The position numbers and the translations under genes are program-made. The notes beneath the pieces were generated by a model. It searched no databases, was not told the origin of the DNA, and saw only the letters and a list, made by a program, of their open reading frames with translations. A stretch of DNA of 64,000 nucleotides, from assembly GCF_019599145.1 (NCBI RefSeq), contig NZ_CP080647.1, positions 5,704,001-5,768,000 of the forward strand. The letters run 5' to 3'. Positions within the stretch are counted from its first letter, which is position 1. Every line of letters starts with the position of its first letter. Shown here piece by piece: positions 32,901-40,664 of the stretch. Origin of the DNA: Streptomyces akebiae (GTDB lineage Bacteria > Actinomycetota > Actinomycetes > Streptomycetales > Streptomycetaceae).

Positions 32901-33812
32901 GTGGGAAACTTCTTGGCAGGCAAGGTCGTCGCCGTCACCGGAGCGGGGCGGGGGATCGGCCGGGCGGTCGCCCTCGGCGCCGCCGCCGAGGGCGCTCGGG
33001 TCGTCGTCAACGACTACGGCGTCTCCGTCGACGGCTCCGAACCCACCAGCTCCGTCGCCGAGACCGTCGTCAAGGAGATCGAGGCGGCCGGGGGCGAGGC
33101 GATCGCCGTCGCCGACGACATCTCCACGATGGCCGGCGGGCAGCGGGTCGTGGACACGGCGGTGGAGGCGTACGGACGCGTCGACGGGGTCGTGTGCGTC
33201 GCCGGGATCCTGCGCGAGCGGATGCTGTTCAACATGGCCGAGGAGGAGTGGGATCCGGTCATCGCCACGCACCTCAAGGGCACGTTCACGGTGTTCCGGG
33301 CCGCGTCCGCCGTCATGCGCAAGCAACGGGCCGGGACCCTGATCGGGTTCACCAGCGGCAACCACCAGGGGTCCGTGTCGCAGGCCAACTACAGCGCGGC
33401 CAAGGGCGGGATCATCTCGCTGGTGCGCAGCGCGGCGCTCGGCCTGCACCGGTACGGGGTGACCGCGAACGCGGTGGCGCCGGTCGCGCGTACACGGATG
33501 TCGGCGGGCGTGCCGATGGAGCTGACCGAGATCGGTGAGCCGGAGGAGGTGGCCGCGTTCGTGGTGTACCTGCTCTCCGAGCGGGCTCGGGAGGCGGGAA
33601 TCACCGGGCAGGTGTACACGGTCGCCGGGCCGAAGATCGCGGTCTGGGCGCAGCCGCGGGAGCTGCGTGCCGCGTATGCCGAAGAGGGCTGGACCCCGGA
33701 GAGGATCGCGGAGTTTCTGCCGGGGGCGGTGGGGGTGGATCCGATGCCGATGCTGGAGCGGGTGGAGGGGATGGCGCGGGCGGCGGCGGCTGGGGAGCGG
33801 CCGAACGCGTGA
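32901..33812 (+). CDS. Short-chain dehydrogenase/reductase (MFE-2/hydroxyacyl-CoA type)
   Basis: A 303-residue NAD(P)-dependent oxidoreductase. The Rossmann motif TGAGRGIG is at residues 14-21, the NAG-like segment CVAGILRERM, and the catalytic Tyr/Lys pair in NYSAAKGG. The sequence after RVVVNDYG, which includes SSVAETVVKEIEAAGGEA, and the long C-terminus resemble the dehydrogenase part of multifunctional beta-oxidation enzymes, so it probably oxidises a 3-hydroxyacyl-CoA. It starts with GTG behind AGGGGCCGGG. It leads the operon with a dehydrogenase and a Zn alcohol dehydrogenase. Confidence 0.9.
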   Translation: MGNFLAGKVVAVTGAGRGIGRAVALGAAAEGARVVVNDYGVSVDGSEPTSSVAETVVKEIEAAGGEAIAVADDISTMAGGQRVVDTAVEAYGRVDGVVCVAGILRERMLFNMAEEEWDPVIATHLKGTFTVFRAASAVMRKQRAGTLIGFTSGNHQGSVSQANYSAAKGGIISLVRSAALGLHRYGVTANAVAPVARTRMSAGVPMELTEIGEPEEVAAFVVYLLSERAREAGITGQVYTVAGPKIAVWAQPRELRAAYAEEGWTPERIAEFLPGAVGVDPMPMLERVEGMARAAAAGERPNA

Positions 33813-33840
33813 GGGGGTGGGGTGGGGGTGCGTCGGCGGG

Positions 33841-33950
33841 TGCGGGTCCGGTGGGGCTTCTCGCGCAGTTCCCCGCGCCCCTGAACAGCATGGGTGGCGC
33901 CCAGAGTCTTCAGGCGCGCGGGGAACCGCGCGAGCAACCACAACGCACCC
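33841..33950. repeat. Dispersed intergenic repeat, extended copy
   Basis: Its core matches the copy at 29260 over about 45 bases. It continues with AACCGCGCGAGCAACCACAA, a complementary-looking second half that also appears diverged at 13315-13340. Confidence 0.7.
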
Positions 33951-34020
33951 GCGCTCGACGACGCACCCGTACCCCCCGACAACGCACCACCATCACGGCG
34001 GCGGTCATCTTGGAGGCGGC

Positions 34021-35175
34021 ATGGACTTCGGGTTCAGTGACGAGGACGAGGCGTTCCGGGCGGAAGTGAGGGCGTGGTTGGGGGCGCACGCCGGGGTGCG
34101 GGAGGACCGGCGTGCCTGGGAGCGGACGCTCGGCGCCGCCGGGTGGATCGGGCTCGGCTGGAGCGAGGGCGGGTACGGGAACCGCACGGCCACGCTCGTC
34201 CAGCAGGTGGTGTGGGCCGAGGAGTACGCGCGGGCCGACGTACCCGCCCGCTCCGGGCACATCGGGGAGAAGCTGCTCGCGCCCACCCTCATCGCGTTCG
34301 GGAGCGAGGAGCAGAAGCGGCGGTTCCTGCCGGCGATCGCGCGCGGCGACGAACTCTGGTGCCAGGGGTACAGCGAGCCCGGCGCAGGGTCCGACCTCGC
34401 CGGGGTGCGGACGAAGGCGGAACGGGCCGGGGACGGGTCGTACCGGATCACCGGACAGAAGATCTGGACCTCGCTCGCCCACGAAGCCGACTGGTGCTTC
34501 GTACTGGCCCGTACCGAGGCGGGCTCCGAGCGCCACCACGGGCTGTCGTTGCTGCTCGTGCCCATGGACCAGCCGGGGCGGATCGAGGTGCGGCCCATCC
34601 GGCAGATGACCGGGACGAGCGAGTTCAACGAGGTGTTCTTCGACGGGGCGCACGCCCGCGCGGAGCATGTCGTCGGGGGAGAGGGGAACGGCTGGCGGGT
34701 GGCCATGGGGCTGCTCGGCTTCGAACGCGGGGTGTCGACCCTCGCCCAACAGATCGGGTTCGAGCAGGAGTTGGCCGACGTCGTACGGGCCGCCGTGGAC
34801 AGCGGGGCGGTGGACGACGCCGTCGTACGTGATCACCTCGTACGCCAGTGGGCCGAGTTGAAGACCATGCGGTGGAACGCCCTGCGCACGCTCGGCGGGG
34901 CGGAGAGCGGCGCGGAGCCGGGTGCGCCGAGTGTGGCCAAGTTGCTGTGGGGGCGGTGGCATCGGCGGCTCGGAGAGCTGGCGATGGAGGTGCGGGGCGC
35001 GAAGGCGGCCGTCGGACAGCGGGAGTGGTCGGCGGCCGAGCCGTACGAACTGGACCCGTTCCAGCAGCTGTTTCTGTTCAGCCGGGCCGACACCGTCTAC
35101 GGCGGTTCGGACGAGGTGCAGCGCACGATCATCGCCGAGCGGGTGCTCGGTCTGCCGAGGGAGCCGAGAGGCTGA
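34021..35175 (+). CDS. Acyl-CoA dehydrogenase
   Basis: A 384-residue FAD enzyme starting MDFGFSDEDEAFRAEVRAWL behind GGAGG. It has WCQGYSEPGAGSDLAGV, KIWTSLAHEADWCFVLART, MGLLGFERGVST and the C-terminal TVYGGSDEVQRTIIAERVLG, in which the usual glutamate position is glycine (YGGSDEV); the base may be supplied differently. It follows the SDR after a repeat and precedes the alcohol dehydrogenase by 20 bases. It could pair with the shorter dehydrogenase at 50159-51571. Confidence 0.9.
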   Translation: MDFGFSDEDEAFRAEVRAWLGAHAGVREDRRAWERTLGAAGWIGLGWSEGGYGNRTATLVQQVVWAEEYARADVPARSGHIGEKLLAPTLIAFGSEEQKRRFLPAIARGDELWCQGYSEPGAGSDLAGVRTKAERAGDGSYRITGQKIWTSLAHEADWCFVLARTEAGSERHHGLSLLLVPMDQPGRIEVRPIRQMTGTSEFNEVFFDGAHARAEHVVGGEGNGWRVAMGLLGFERGVSTLAQQIGFEQELADVVRAAVDSGAVDDAVVRDHLVRQWAELKTMRWNALRTLGGAESGAEPGAPSVAKLLWGRWHRRLGELAMEVRGAKAAVGQREWSAAEPYELDPFQQLFLFSRADTVYGGSDEVQRTIIAERVLGLPREPRG

Positions 35176-35195
35176 GACGCTGAGGGGTGGAGGCC

Positions 35196-36245
35196 ATGCG
35201 CGGAGTGGTGTTCGACGGGAAGCGCGCCGAGGTCGTCGACGACCTGACCGTGCGCGATCCGGGGCCCGGCGAGGTGAGGGTGGCGATCGCGGCCGCCGGG
35301 CTCTGCCACAGCGATCTGTCAGTGGTGGACGGGACCATTCCGTTCCCCGTTCCCGTGGTGCTCGGGCATGAGGGAGCGGGGGTCGTCGCGGAGGTGGGGG
35401 CGGGGGTCCGGCATGTCAGGCCCGGGGACCACGTCGCCCTGTCCACCCTCGCCAACTGCGGGGCCTGCGCCGACTGCGACCGGGGACGGCCGACCATGTG
35501 CCGACGGGCGATCGGGCGGCCCACGCGGCCGTTCTCGCGGGGCGGGCGGGAGGTGTTCCAGTTCGCCGCGAACTCGGCCTTCGCGGAGCAGACGGTGGTC
35601 AAGGCCGTGCAGGCCGTACGGATACCGGAGGACATCCCGCTGACCTCCGCCGCGCTGATCGGGTGCGGAGTGCTGACCGGGGTGGGCGCGGTGCTCAACC
35701 GGGCCCGTGTCGACCGGGGGGACGCCGTCGTCGTCATCGGAGCCGGGGGGATCGGGCTCAACGTGGTGCAGGGCGCGCGGATCGCGGGAGCCACGCGGAT
35801 CGTCGCCGTGGACGCCAACCCGGAGAAGGAGGCGGTGGCGCGGCGGTTCGGGGCCACGCACTTCCTGTCGTCCGTGGACGGGGTGCGGGACATCCTCCCC
35901 ACCGGCGCCGACCACGCGTTCGAGTGCGTCGGCCGGGTCGACCTCATCCGCCAGGCCGTCGACCTGCTGGACCGACACGGGCAGGCGGTCCTCCTCGGAG
36001 TGCCGGCCGCGACCGCCGAGGCCTCCTTCCTCGTCTCCTCCCTCTACCTGGACAAGTCGATCCTCGGATGTCGCTACGGATCGTCGCGACCGCAGCGGGA
36101 CATCGCCCTCTACGCCGACCTGTACCGGGAGGGACGACTGCTCCTCGACGAGCTGGTCACGGCCACCTATCCCGTGGAGGACTTCGCGAAGGCGGCTCAG
36201 GACGCGGGGGAGGGGCGGGTGGCACGGGCGGTGCTCACGTTCTGA
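35196..36245 (+). CDS. Zinc-dependent alcohol dehydrogenase
   Basis: A 349-residue medium-chain dehydrogenase. Catalytic zinc ligands are C37 (GLCHSD) and H58 (GHEGAG), with a third cysteine in AALIGCGVLTG; the structural zinc cysteines are C88, C91, C94 and C102 (NCGACADCDRGRPTMC). The NAD-binding glycine motif is VIGAGGIGLN. It should oxidise an alcohol intermediate to the aldehyde. ATG 35196 follows GAGGGG. Its 3' end overlaps the convergent AraC-type gene by 11 bases. Confidence 0.92.
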   Translation: MRGVVFDGKRAEVVDDLTVRDPGPGEVRVAIAAAGLCHSDLSVVDGTIPFPVPVVLGHEGAGVVAEVGAGVRHVRPGDHVALSTLANCGACADCDRGRPTMCRRAIGRPTRPFSRGGREVFQFAANSAFAEQTVVKAVQAVRIPEDIPLTSAALIGCGVLTGVGAVLNRARVDRGDAVVVIGAGGIGLNVVQGARIAGATRIVAVDANPEKEAVARRFGATHFLSSVDGVRDILPTGADHAFECVGRVDLIRQAVDLLDRHGQAVLLGVPAATAEASFLVSSLYLDKSILGCRYGSSRPQRDIALYADLYREGRLLLDELVTATYPVEDFAKAAQDAGEGRVARAVLTF

Positions 36246-37395
36246 GCGGCCCCGGTGCCTCGGTGCCTCCGGTGGGCCCGGGGCCTTCGGCCGCCCCGGT
36301 GGTCCCGACAGGCCCGGCTGCCCCGGCGGAGCGGAACGTCCGTCGGTACGCCGTCGGGGTCACCCCCAGCACCGCCTGTAGGTGCTGCCGCATGGACTGG
36401 GCCGTACCGAAGCCCGCGTCGTGGGCGACCTGGTCGATGGTGAGGTCGGTGGACTCCAGGAGGTGGCGGGCGCGTTCGACGCGTTGCCGGGTGAGCCACT
36501 GGCCGGGGCTGACGCCGACCTCCTCGCGGAAGCGGCGGGTGAACGTGCGGACCGACATGGAGTCCTGTGCGGCCATGTCCCGCAGCTGGATCGGTTCGTG
36601 GAGCCGCCCGAGGGCCCACGCGCGGGCGGCGGTCGTGGTCGCCGTCTTCGGCTCGGGCAGTGGCCGCCGGATGTACTGGGCCTGCCCGCCGTCCCGGTGC
36701 GGCGGTACGACCGTGCGCCGGGCCACGTCGTTGGCGACGCCGGTGCCGTGGTCGCGTCGTACGAGATGCAGGCACAGGTCGATTCCGGCCGCGACGCCCG
36801 CGGAGGTGAGGACGTCACCGTCGTCGACGAAGAGGACGTCCGCGTCGACCCGTACCTTCGGGAAGAGCCGCTGGAAGTGTTCGGCGTGGTGCCAGTGCGT
36901 GGTCGCCGGGCGACCGTCGAGGAAACCGGCCGCGGCCAGGACGTAGCCGCCGGTGCAGATGGACACCAGCCGGGTGCCGGGGCGGATGTGGGCGACGGCG
37001 GCGGCCAGTTCGGGGGTGAGGACGCCCTCCTCGTGGACCGGGCCGAGTTCGTACGAGGCGGGCACGACGACCGTGTCGGCGGTGGCGAGGGCCTCCGGGC
37101 CGTTCGGGACGAGGATCGCGAAGTCGGCGTCCGTCTCCACCGGGCCGGGCGGCCGGATCGAGCAGGTGACGATCTCGTAGAACGGTCGTCCCGCCGCGTC
37201 CCGTGCCTTGCCGAAGATGCGCTGCGGGATGCCGAGTTCGAAGGGGAGCAGGCCGTCGAGGGCGAGCACCACGACGCGGTGCCGGGCGGAGGGCCGACCG
37301 GCGGCTGCGGGGGTGCGCCCGGCAGGAGGGGTGTGCTCGGGGCTGAGGGCGTGCTCGGGGGTGAGGGCGTGCTCGGCCGGCGGGACGGCGGTCAT
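36235..37395 (-). CDS. GlxA-type transcriptional regulator (DJ-1/PfpI plus AraC HTH)
   Basis: A 386-residue protein. The N-terminus has PEHAL/SPEHT repeats; residues about 38-200 form a class-I glutamine amidotransferase-like domain (VVVLALDGLLPFELGIPQ, then LVSICTGGYVLAAAG with a cysteine at the nucleophile elbow). The AraC DNA-binding domain follows (MSVRTFTRRFREEVGVSPGQ; IDQVAHDAGFGTAQSMRQHL). The C-terminus is a low-complexity Gly/Pro/Thr tail. It is divergent from an MFS transporter, a common pairing, and may activate it. It carries no island operator. Confidence 0.9.
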   Translation of the reverse strand: MTAVPPAEHALTPEHALSPEHTPPAGRTPAAAGRPSARHRVVVLALDGLLPFELGIPQRIFGKARDAAGRPFYEIVTCSIRPPGPVETDADFAILVPNGPEALATADTVVVPASYELGPVHEEGVLTPELAAAVAHIRPGTRLVSICTGGYVLAAAGFLDGRPATTHWHHAEHFQRLFPKVRVDADVLFVDDGDVLTSAGVAAGIDLCLHLVRRDHGTGVANDVARRTVVPPHRDGGQAQYIRRPLPEPKTATTTAARAWALGRLHEPIQLRDMAAQDSMSVRTFTRRFREEVGVSPGQWLTRQRVERARHLLESTDLTIDQVAHDAGFGTAQSMRQHLQAVLGVTPTAYRRTFRSAGAAGPVGTTGAAEGPGPTGGTEAPGPLRT

Positions 37396-37466
37396 GGCCC
37401 GATCCTAGCGAACACTGTCCCTTCGGCCACTCGTCCGGGATGACCGCAGGTCGGAAGCTTGACGGC

Positions 37467-38828
37467 ATGACCCAGACAGCCGACGACGCCGCCGCCGACT
37501 CCCGCCCCTGCGACGCTGCCGACGCCCACATCGGCGGTGGCGGTGGCGGTGCCGTCGGTGGCGGTGCCGGCCGGGTCCGTATGCACCGCGCCTGGTTCGT
37601 CGCCGCTGTCACCTTCGTGACGATCATCGGTGCGGCGGCCTTCCGTTCGCTGCCGGGTCTGCTGATAGATCCGTTGCACACGGAGTTCGACTGGTCGCGG
37701 GGCACGATCGCGTCGGCGGTCTCGATCAATCTGGCGCTGTACGGCCTGACGGCCCCCTTCGCCGCCGCGCTGATGGACCGCTTCGGCATCCGCCGGGTCG
37801 TCGCGGTGGCGTTGACGGTGATCGCGGTCGGCGCCGGTGCGACGGTGTGGATGACCTCGGCCTGGCAGTTGATGCTCTGCTGGGGGCTGCTGGTGGGGCT
37901 GGGTTCCGGTTCGATGGCGCTGGCGTTCGCGGCGACCGTCACCGACCGCTGGTTCACCGAACGGCGTGGTCTGGTCTCGGGCATCCTGACCGCGGCCTCG
38001 GCGTCCGGGCAGCTGATCTTCCTGCCGCTGCTGTCGTGGATCGTCTCCGAGCGAGGCTGGCGGCCCGCCTCCGTCACCGTGGCGCTCGCCGCGCTGGCCG
38101 TCGTGCCCTTCGTCTGGCTGCTGTTGCGCGACCACCCGGCGGACGTGGGGCTGAAGCCGTACGGGGCGAAGGAGTTCGTGCCGAAGCCGGGGCCGGTGCA
38201 GGGGGCGGCGCGGCGGGCGGTGAGGGTGCTGTTCTCGGCGGTGCGGACGAAGCCGTTCTGGCTGCTGGCGGGTACGTTCGCGATCTGCGGCGCCTCGACC
38301 AACGGGCTCATCCAGACCCACTTCGTGCCCGCCGCCCACGACCACGGCATGCCGATCACGGCGGCGGCCTCGCTGCTGGCGGTCATCGGGGTCTTCGACG
38401 TCCTCGGCACGATCGCCTCGGGCTGGTTCACGGACCGCTTCGACGCACGGCGACTGCTGGCGGTGTACTACGCGTTCCGGGGCGTCTCGCTCCTCTTCCT
38501 CCCGATCCTGCTGGCGCCGACGGTCCATCTCCCGATGATCTTCTTCATCGTCTTCTACGGCCTCGACTGGGTCGCCACGGTCCCGCCCACCATGGCGCTG
38601 TGCCGCGAGCACTACGGGCAGGACAGTGCCATCGTCTTCGGCTGGGTCCTCGCCTCCCACCAGGTCGGCGCCGCCCTCGTCGCCTTCCTCGGCGGCCTCG
38701 CCCGCGACGTCTTCGGCACCTACGACGTGGTCTGGTACGCCTCGGGCGCGCTGTGCGCGGCGGCGGCACTGATGGCGCTGGTGATACGGCGCGGGCCGGT
38801 GGGGAGGGTGGGGGCGGCGGTGGCCTGA
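37467..38828 (+). CDS. MFS transporter
   Basis: A 453-residue major-facilitator protein with about twelve membrane segments (first: WFVAAVTFVTIIGAAAF; cytoplasmic loop motif MDRFGIRRVVAV). The N-terminus has a six-glycine run encoded by repeated GGCGGT. The pattern with TDRWFTERRGLVSG resembles oxalate/formate-type or monocarboxylate MFS carriers. I use ATG 37467 behind GGAAG; ATG 37440 is also possible. It is divergent from the GlxA-type regulator and could import a substrate for the surrounding catabolic genes. Confidence 0.87.
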   Translation: MTQTADDAAADSRPCDAADAHIGGGGGGAVGGGAGRVRMHRAWFVAAVTFVTIIGAAAFRSLPGLLIDPLHTEFDWSRGTIASAVSINLALYGLTAPFAAALMDRFGIRRVVAVALTVIAVGAGATVWMTSAWQLMLCWGLLVGLGSGSMALAFAATVTDRWFTERRGLVSGILTAASASGQLIFLPLLSWIVSERGWRPASVTVALAALAVVPFVWLLLRDHPADVGLKPYGAKEFVPKPGPVQGAARRAVRVLFSAVRTKPFWLLAGTFAICGASTNGLIQTHFVPAAHDHGMPITAAASLLAVIGVFDVLGTIASGWFTDRFDARRLLAVYYAFRGVSLLFLPILLAPTVHLPMIFFIVFYGLDWVATVPPTMALCREHYGQDSAIVFGWVLASHQVGAALVAFLGGLARDVFGTYDVVWYASGALCAAAALMALVIRRGPVGRVGAAVA

Positions 38829-38936
38829 GTTGCCGGGGTCGGGCGGCAGGGGGACGCCTCAGCCTGCGCGGTCGAGTGGCTCGAAGGAGGTCATGGTTCG
38901 TGGCGTGCACCCGGAAGGAGTGGCGCCCGCCTTTCC

Positions 38937-39623
38937 TCAGGCCCTGAGCTCCCCGAAGCGTCCCCTGTGGAACAGCAGCGGTGACATCGCGTCGGCGTCC
39001 GCGCCCAGCGCCTCCACCCGGCCCACCACGATCAGGTGGTCGCCGCCGGGGTGGACGGCGTGGATCGTGCAGTCGATCCAGGCGGGGGCGTCGGTGAGGC
39101 GGGGGGCGCCCGTGGCGGGGGCCGGGGTGTGGGCGACGCCGGCGAACTTGTCCGCGCCGCTCACCGCGAAGCGTCGGCACAACTCGCCCTGATCCGCGCC
39201 GAGTACGTTCACGCAGAAGACACCCGCGCGGGCGATCCGGGGCCAGGTCGTCGACGTACGGCCGACCATGAAGACGACGAGCGGCGGGTCGAGGGACAGC
39301 GCCGAGAAGGACTGGCAGGCGAAGCCGGCCGGGGCGGGGGCCGGGGCCGGTGTCACCAGGGTTCCCGAGGCCGACGGGGTTTCCGGGGCTCCCGGGGCCG
39401 TGATCACCGTGACCCCCGTCGCGAAGTTCCCGAGGACGCGCCGGAACTCGGCCTGGTCGACCGGTGCCCGCTCGTGCTCGCCGACGCAGCGCAGTTCGGG
39501 GCGGGGCAGAGCCTCGACGACCGGCCGGGCGGCGCTCTTGCCGCGGCTCCTGTTCGCCGGGTCCGCTCTCAGGTAGCGGACGGCGGCGGCTGCCATTCCC
39601 GCGTGTCCCATCACGTCGACCAT
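38937..39623 (-). CDS. Flavin reductase family protein (HsaB-like)
   Basis: A 228-residue FMN-binding split-barrel protein. After an unrelated N-terminus of about 50 residues it reads FRRVLGNFATGVTVITA, then GFACQSFSALSLDPPLVVFM, GVFCVNVLGADQGELCRRFA and IDCTIHAVHPGGDHLIVVGRVE. These blocks are close to HsaB, the reductase of the steroid A-ring hydroxylase. It would supply reduced flavin to a monooxygenase. A Pro/Ala insertion (APAPAPA) lies in one loop. An island operator is six bases upstream of its ATG. No HsaA-like hydroxylase is in the window. Confidence 0.85.
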   Translation of the reverse strand: MVDVMGHAGMAAAAVRYLRADPANRSRGKSAARPVVEALPRPELRCVGEHERAPVDQAEFRRVLGNFATGVTVITAPGAPETPSASGTLVTPAPAPAPAGFACQSFSALSLDPPLVVFMVGRTSTTWPRIARAGVFCVNVLGADQGELCRRFAVSGADKFAGVAHTPAPATGAPRLTDAPAWIDCTIHAVHPGGDHLIVVGRVEALGADADAMSPLLFHRGRFGELRA

Positions 39624-39628
39624 TGAAA

Positions 39629-39643
39629 CTGACGGAGCATCAG
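39629..39643. promoter_or_regulatory. Island operator, copy 4
   Basis: CTGACGGAGCATCAG has a perfect left arm and five of seven right-arm bases. It lies immediately upstream of the flavin reductase start. Confidence 0.6.
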
Positions 39644-39676
39644 AAGTGAAGGCCCGTCACGGTTCTTCAGTGGTCG

Positions 39677-40591
39677 TCAGCGGCCCTCGTAGTGAGGGTT
39701 CCGTCGCTCCACGAAGCTCGTCACGCCCTCCTGGGCGTCCGCCGTCGTCATGTTGATCTCCTGGGCCGTGGCCTCGGCGCCGAAGGCGGTGGCGCGGTCG
39801 GTGTCGAGGGAGGTGTTGACCAGGTGTTTGGTCAGGGCGATGGCGCGGGTGGGGCCGGCGGCGAGGCGTTCGGCCCACTCGCGGGCCGTCTTCTCCAGGT
39901 CCTCGGCGGGCACGACACGGTTGACGAGGCCGAGACGATGAGCGTCGGCGGCGGGCAGGGCGTCGCCGAAGAACATCAGCTCCTTCGCCCGCTGGGGGCC
40001 GACGAGGCGGGGGAGGAGGTACGCCCCGCCGCCGTCGGGGACGAGGCCGCGGCGTACGAACACCTCGATGAAGCGGGCGCCTTCGGCCGCGAGGACGAGG
40101 TCGCAGGCGAGGGCGAGGTGCGCGCCGAGGCCGGCGGCGGTGCCGTTCACCGCCGCGATCACCGGCTTCTCGCAGTCCAGTACGGCCGCGATGAGGCGCT
40201 GGGCGCCGAGGCGGATCACGCGCGCCACGTCACCGGCCACCCGCGTCCCGTCTCCTCCAGTGGGTCCGCCTCCCGTGGGCCCGACTCCCGACGTGGAGCC
40301 GTCTCCCGACGTGGACCCGACTCCCGCCGTGGATCCGCCGCCGGTCGCCGTCCCCCGTAGGTCCGCGCCCGCGCAGAATCCGCGACCGGTGCCCGTGATC
40401 ACCACCGCGCGCACGGCGGGGTCCGCGGAGGCCTCGGAGAGGAGTTGGATGAGGCGTTCTCGCTGCTCAGGGGCTATGGCGTTCATCGCCTCGGGGCGGT
40501 TGAGGGTGATCCACGAGACGGCGTTGTCAGTGGCGTGCAGTATCAATGAGTCACGGGATTTTTCGGGATGTTGAAGGGGGGAAACGGACAT
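39677..40591 (-). CDS. Enoyl-CoA hydratase/isomerase with repetitive loop insertion
   Basis: A 304-residue crotonase-fold protein. The first oxyanion block GRGFCAGADLRG is followed by a 36-residue Gly/Ser/Thr-rich insertion of GSTSGDGSTSGVGPTGG-type repeats not expected in the family. The fold then resumes with VNGTAAGLGAHLALACDL and IEVFVRRGLVPDGGGAYLLPRL. The insertion sits in the loop near the CoA site. It follows the ADP-forming CoA ligase on the same strand, probably one operon. Confidence 0.88.
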   Translation of the reverse strand: MSVSPLQHPEKSRDSLILHATDNAVSWITLNRPEAMNAIAPEQRERLIQLLSEASADPAVRAVVITGTGRGFCAGADLRGTATGGGSTAGVGSTSGDGSTSGVGPTGGGPTGGDGTRVAGDVARVIRLGAQRLIAAVLDCEKPVIAAVNGTAAGLGAHLALACDLVLAAEGARFIEVFVRRGLVPDGGGAYLLPRLVGPQRAKELMFFGDALPAADAHRLGLVNRVVPAEDLEKTAREWAERLAAGPTRAIALTKHLVNTSLDTDRATAFGAEATAQEINMTTADAQEGVTSFVERRNPHYEGR

Positions 40592-40664
40592 GTGGGTGCT
40601 CCGATTCTTACGGGGAGTGATGGTTCTCCTGGGTGTGCGGGGCGCCGTCCGGGTGCGTCGGCGC

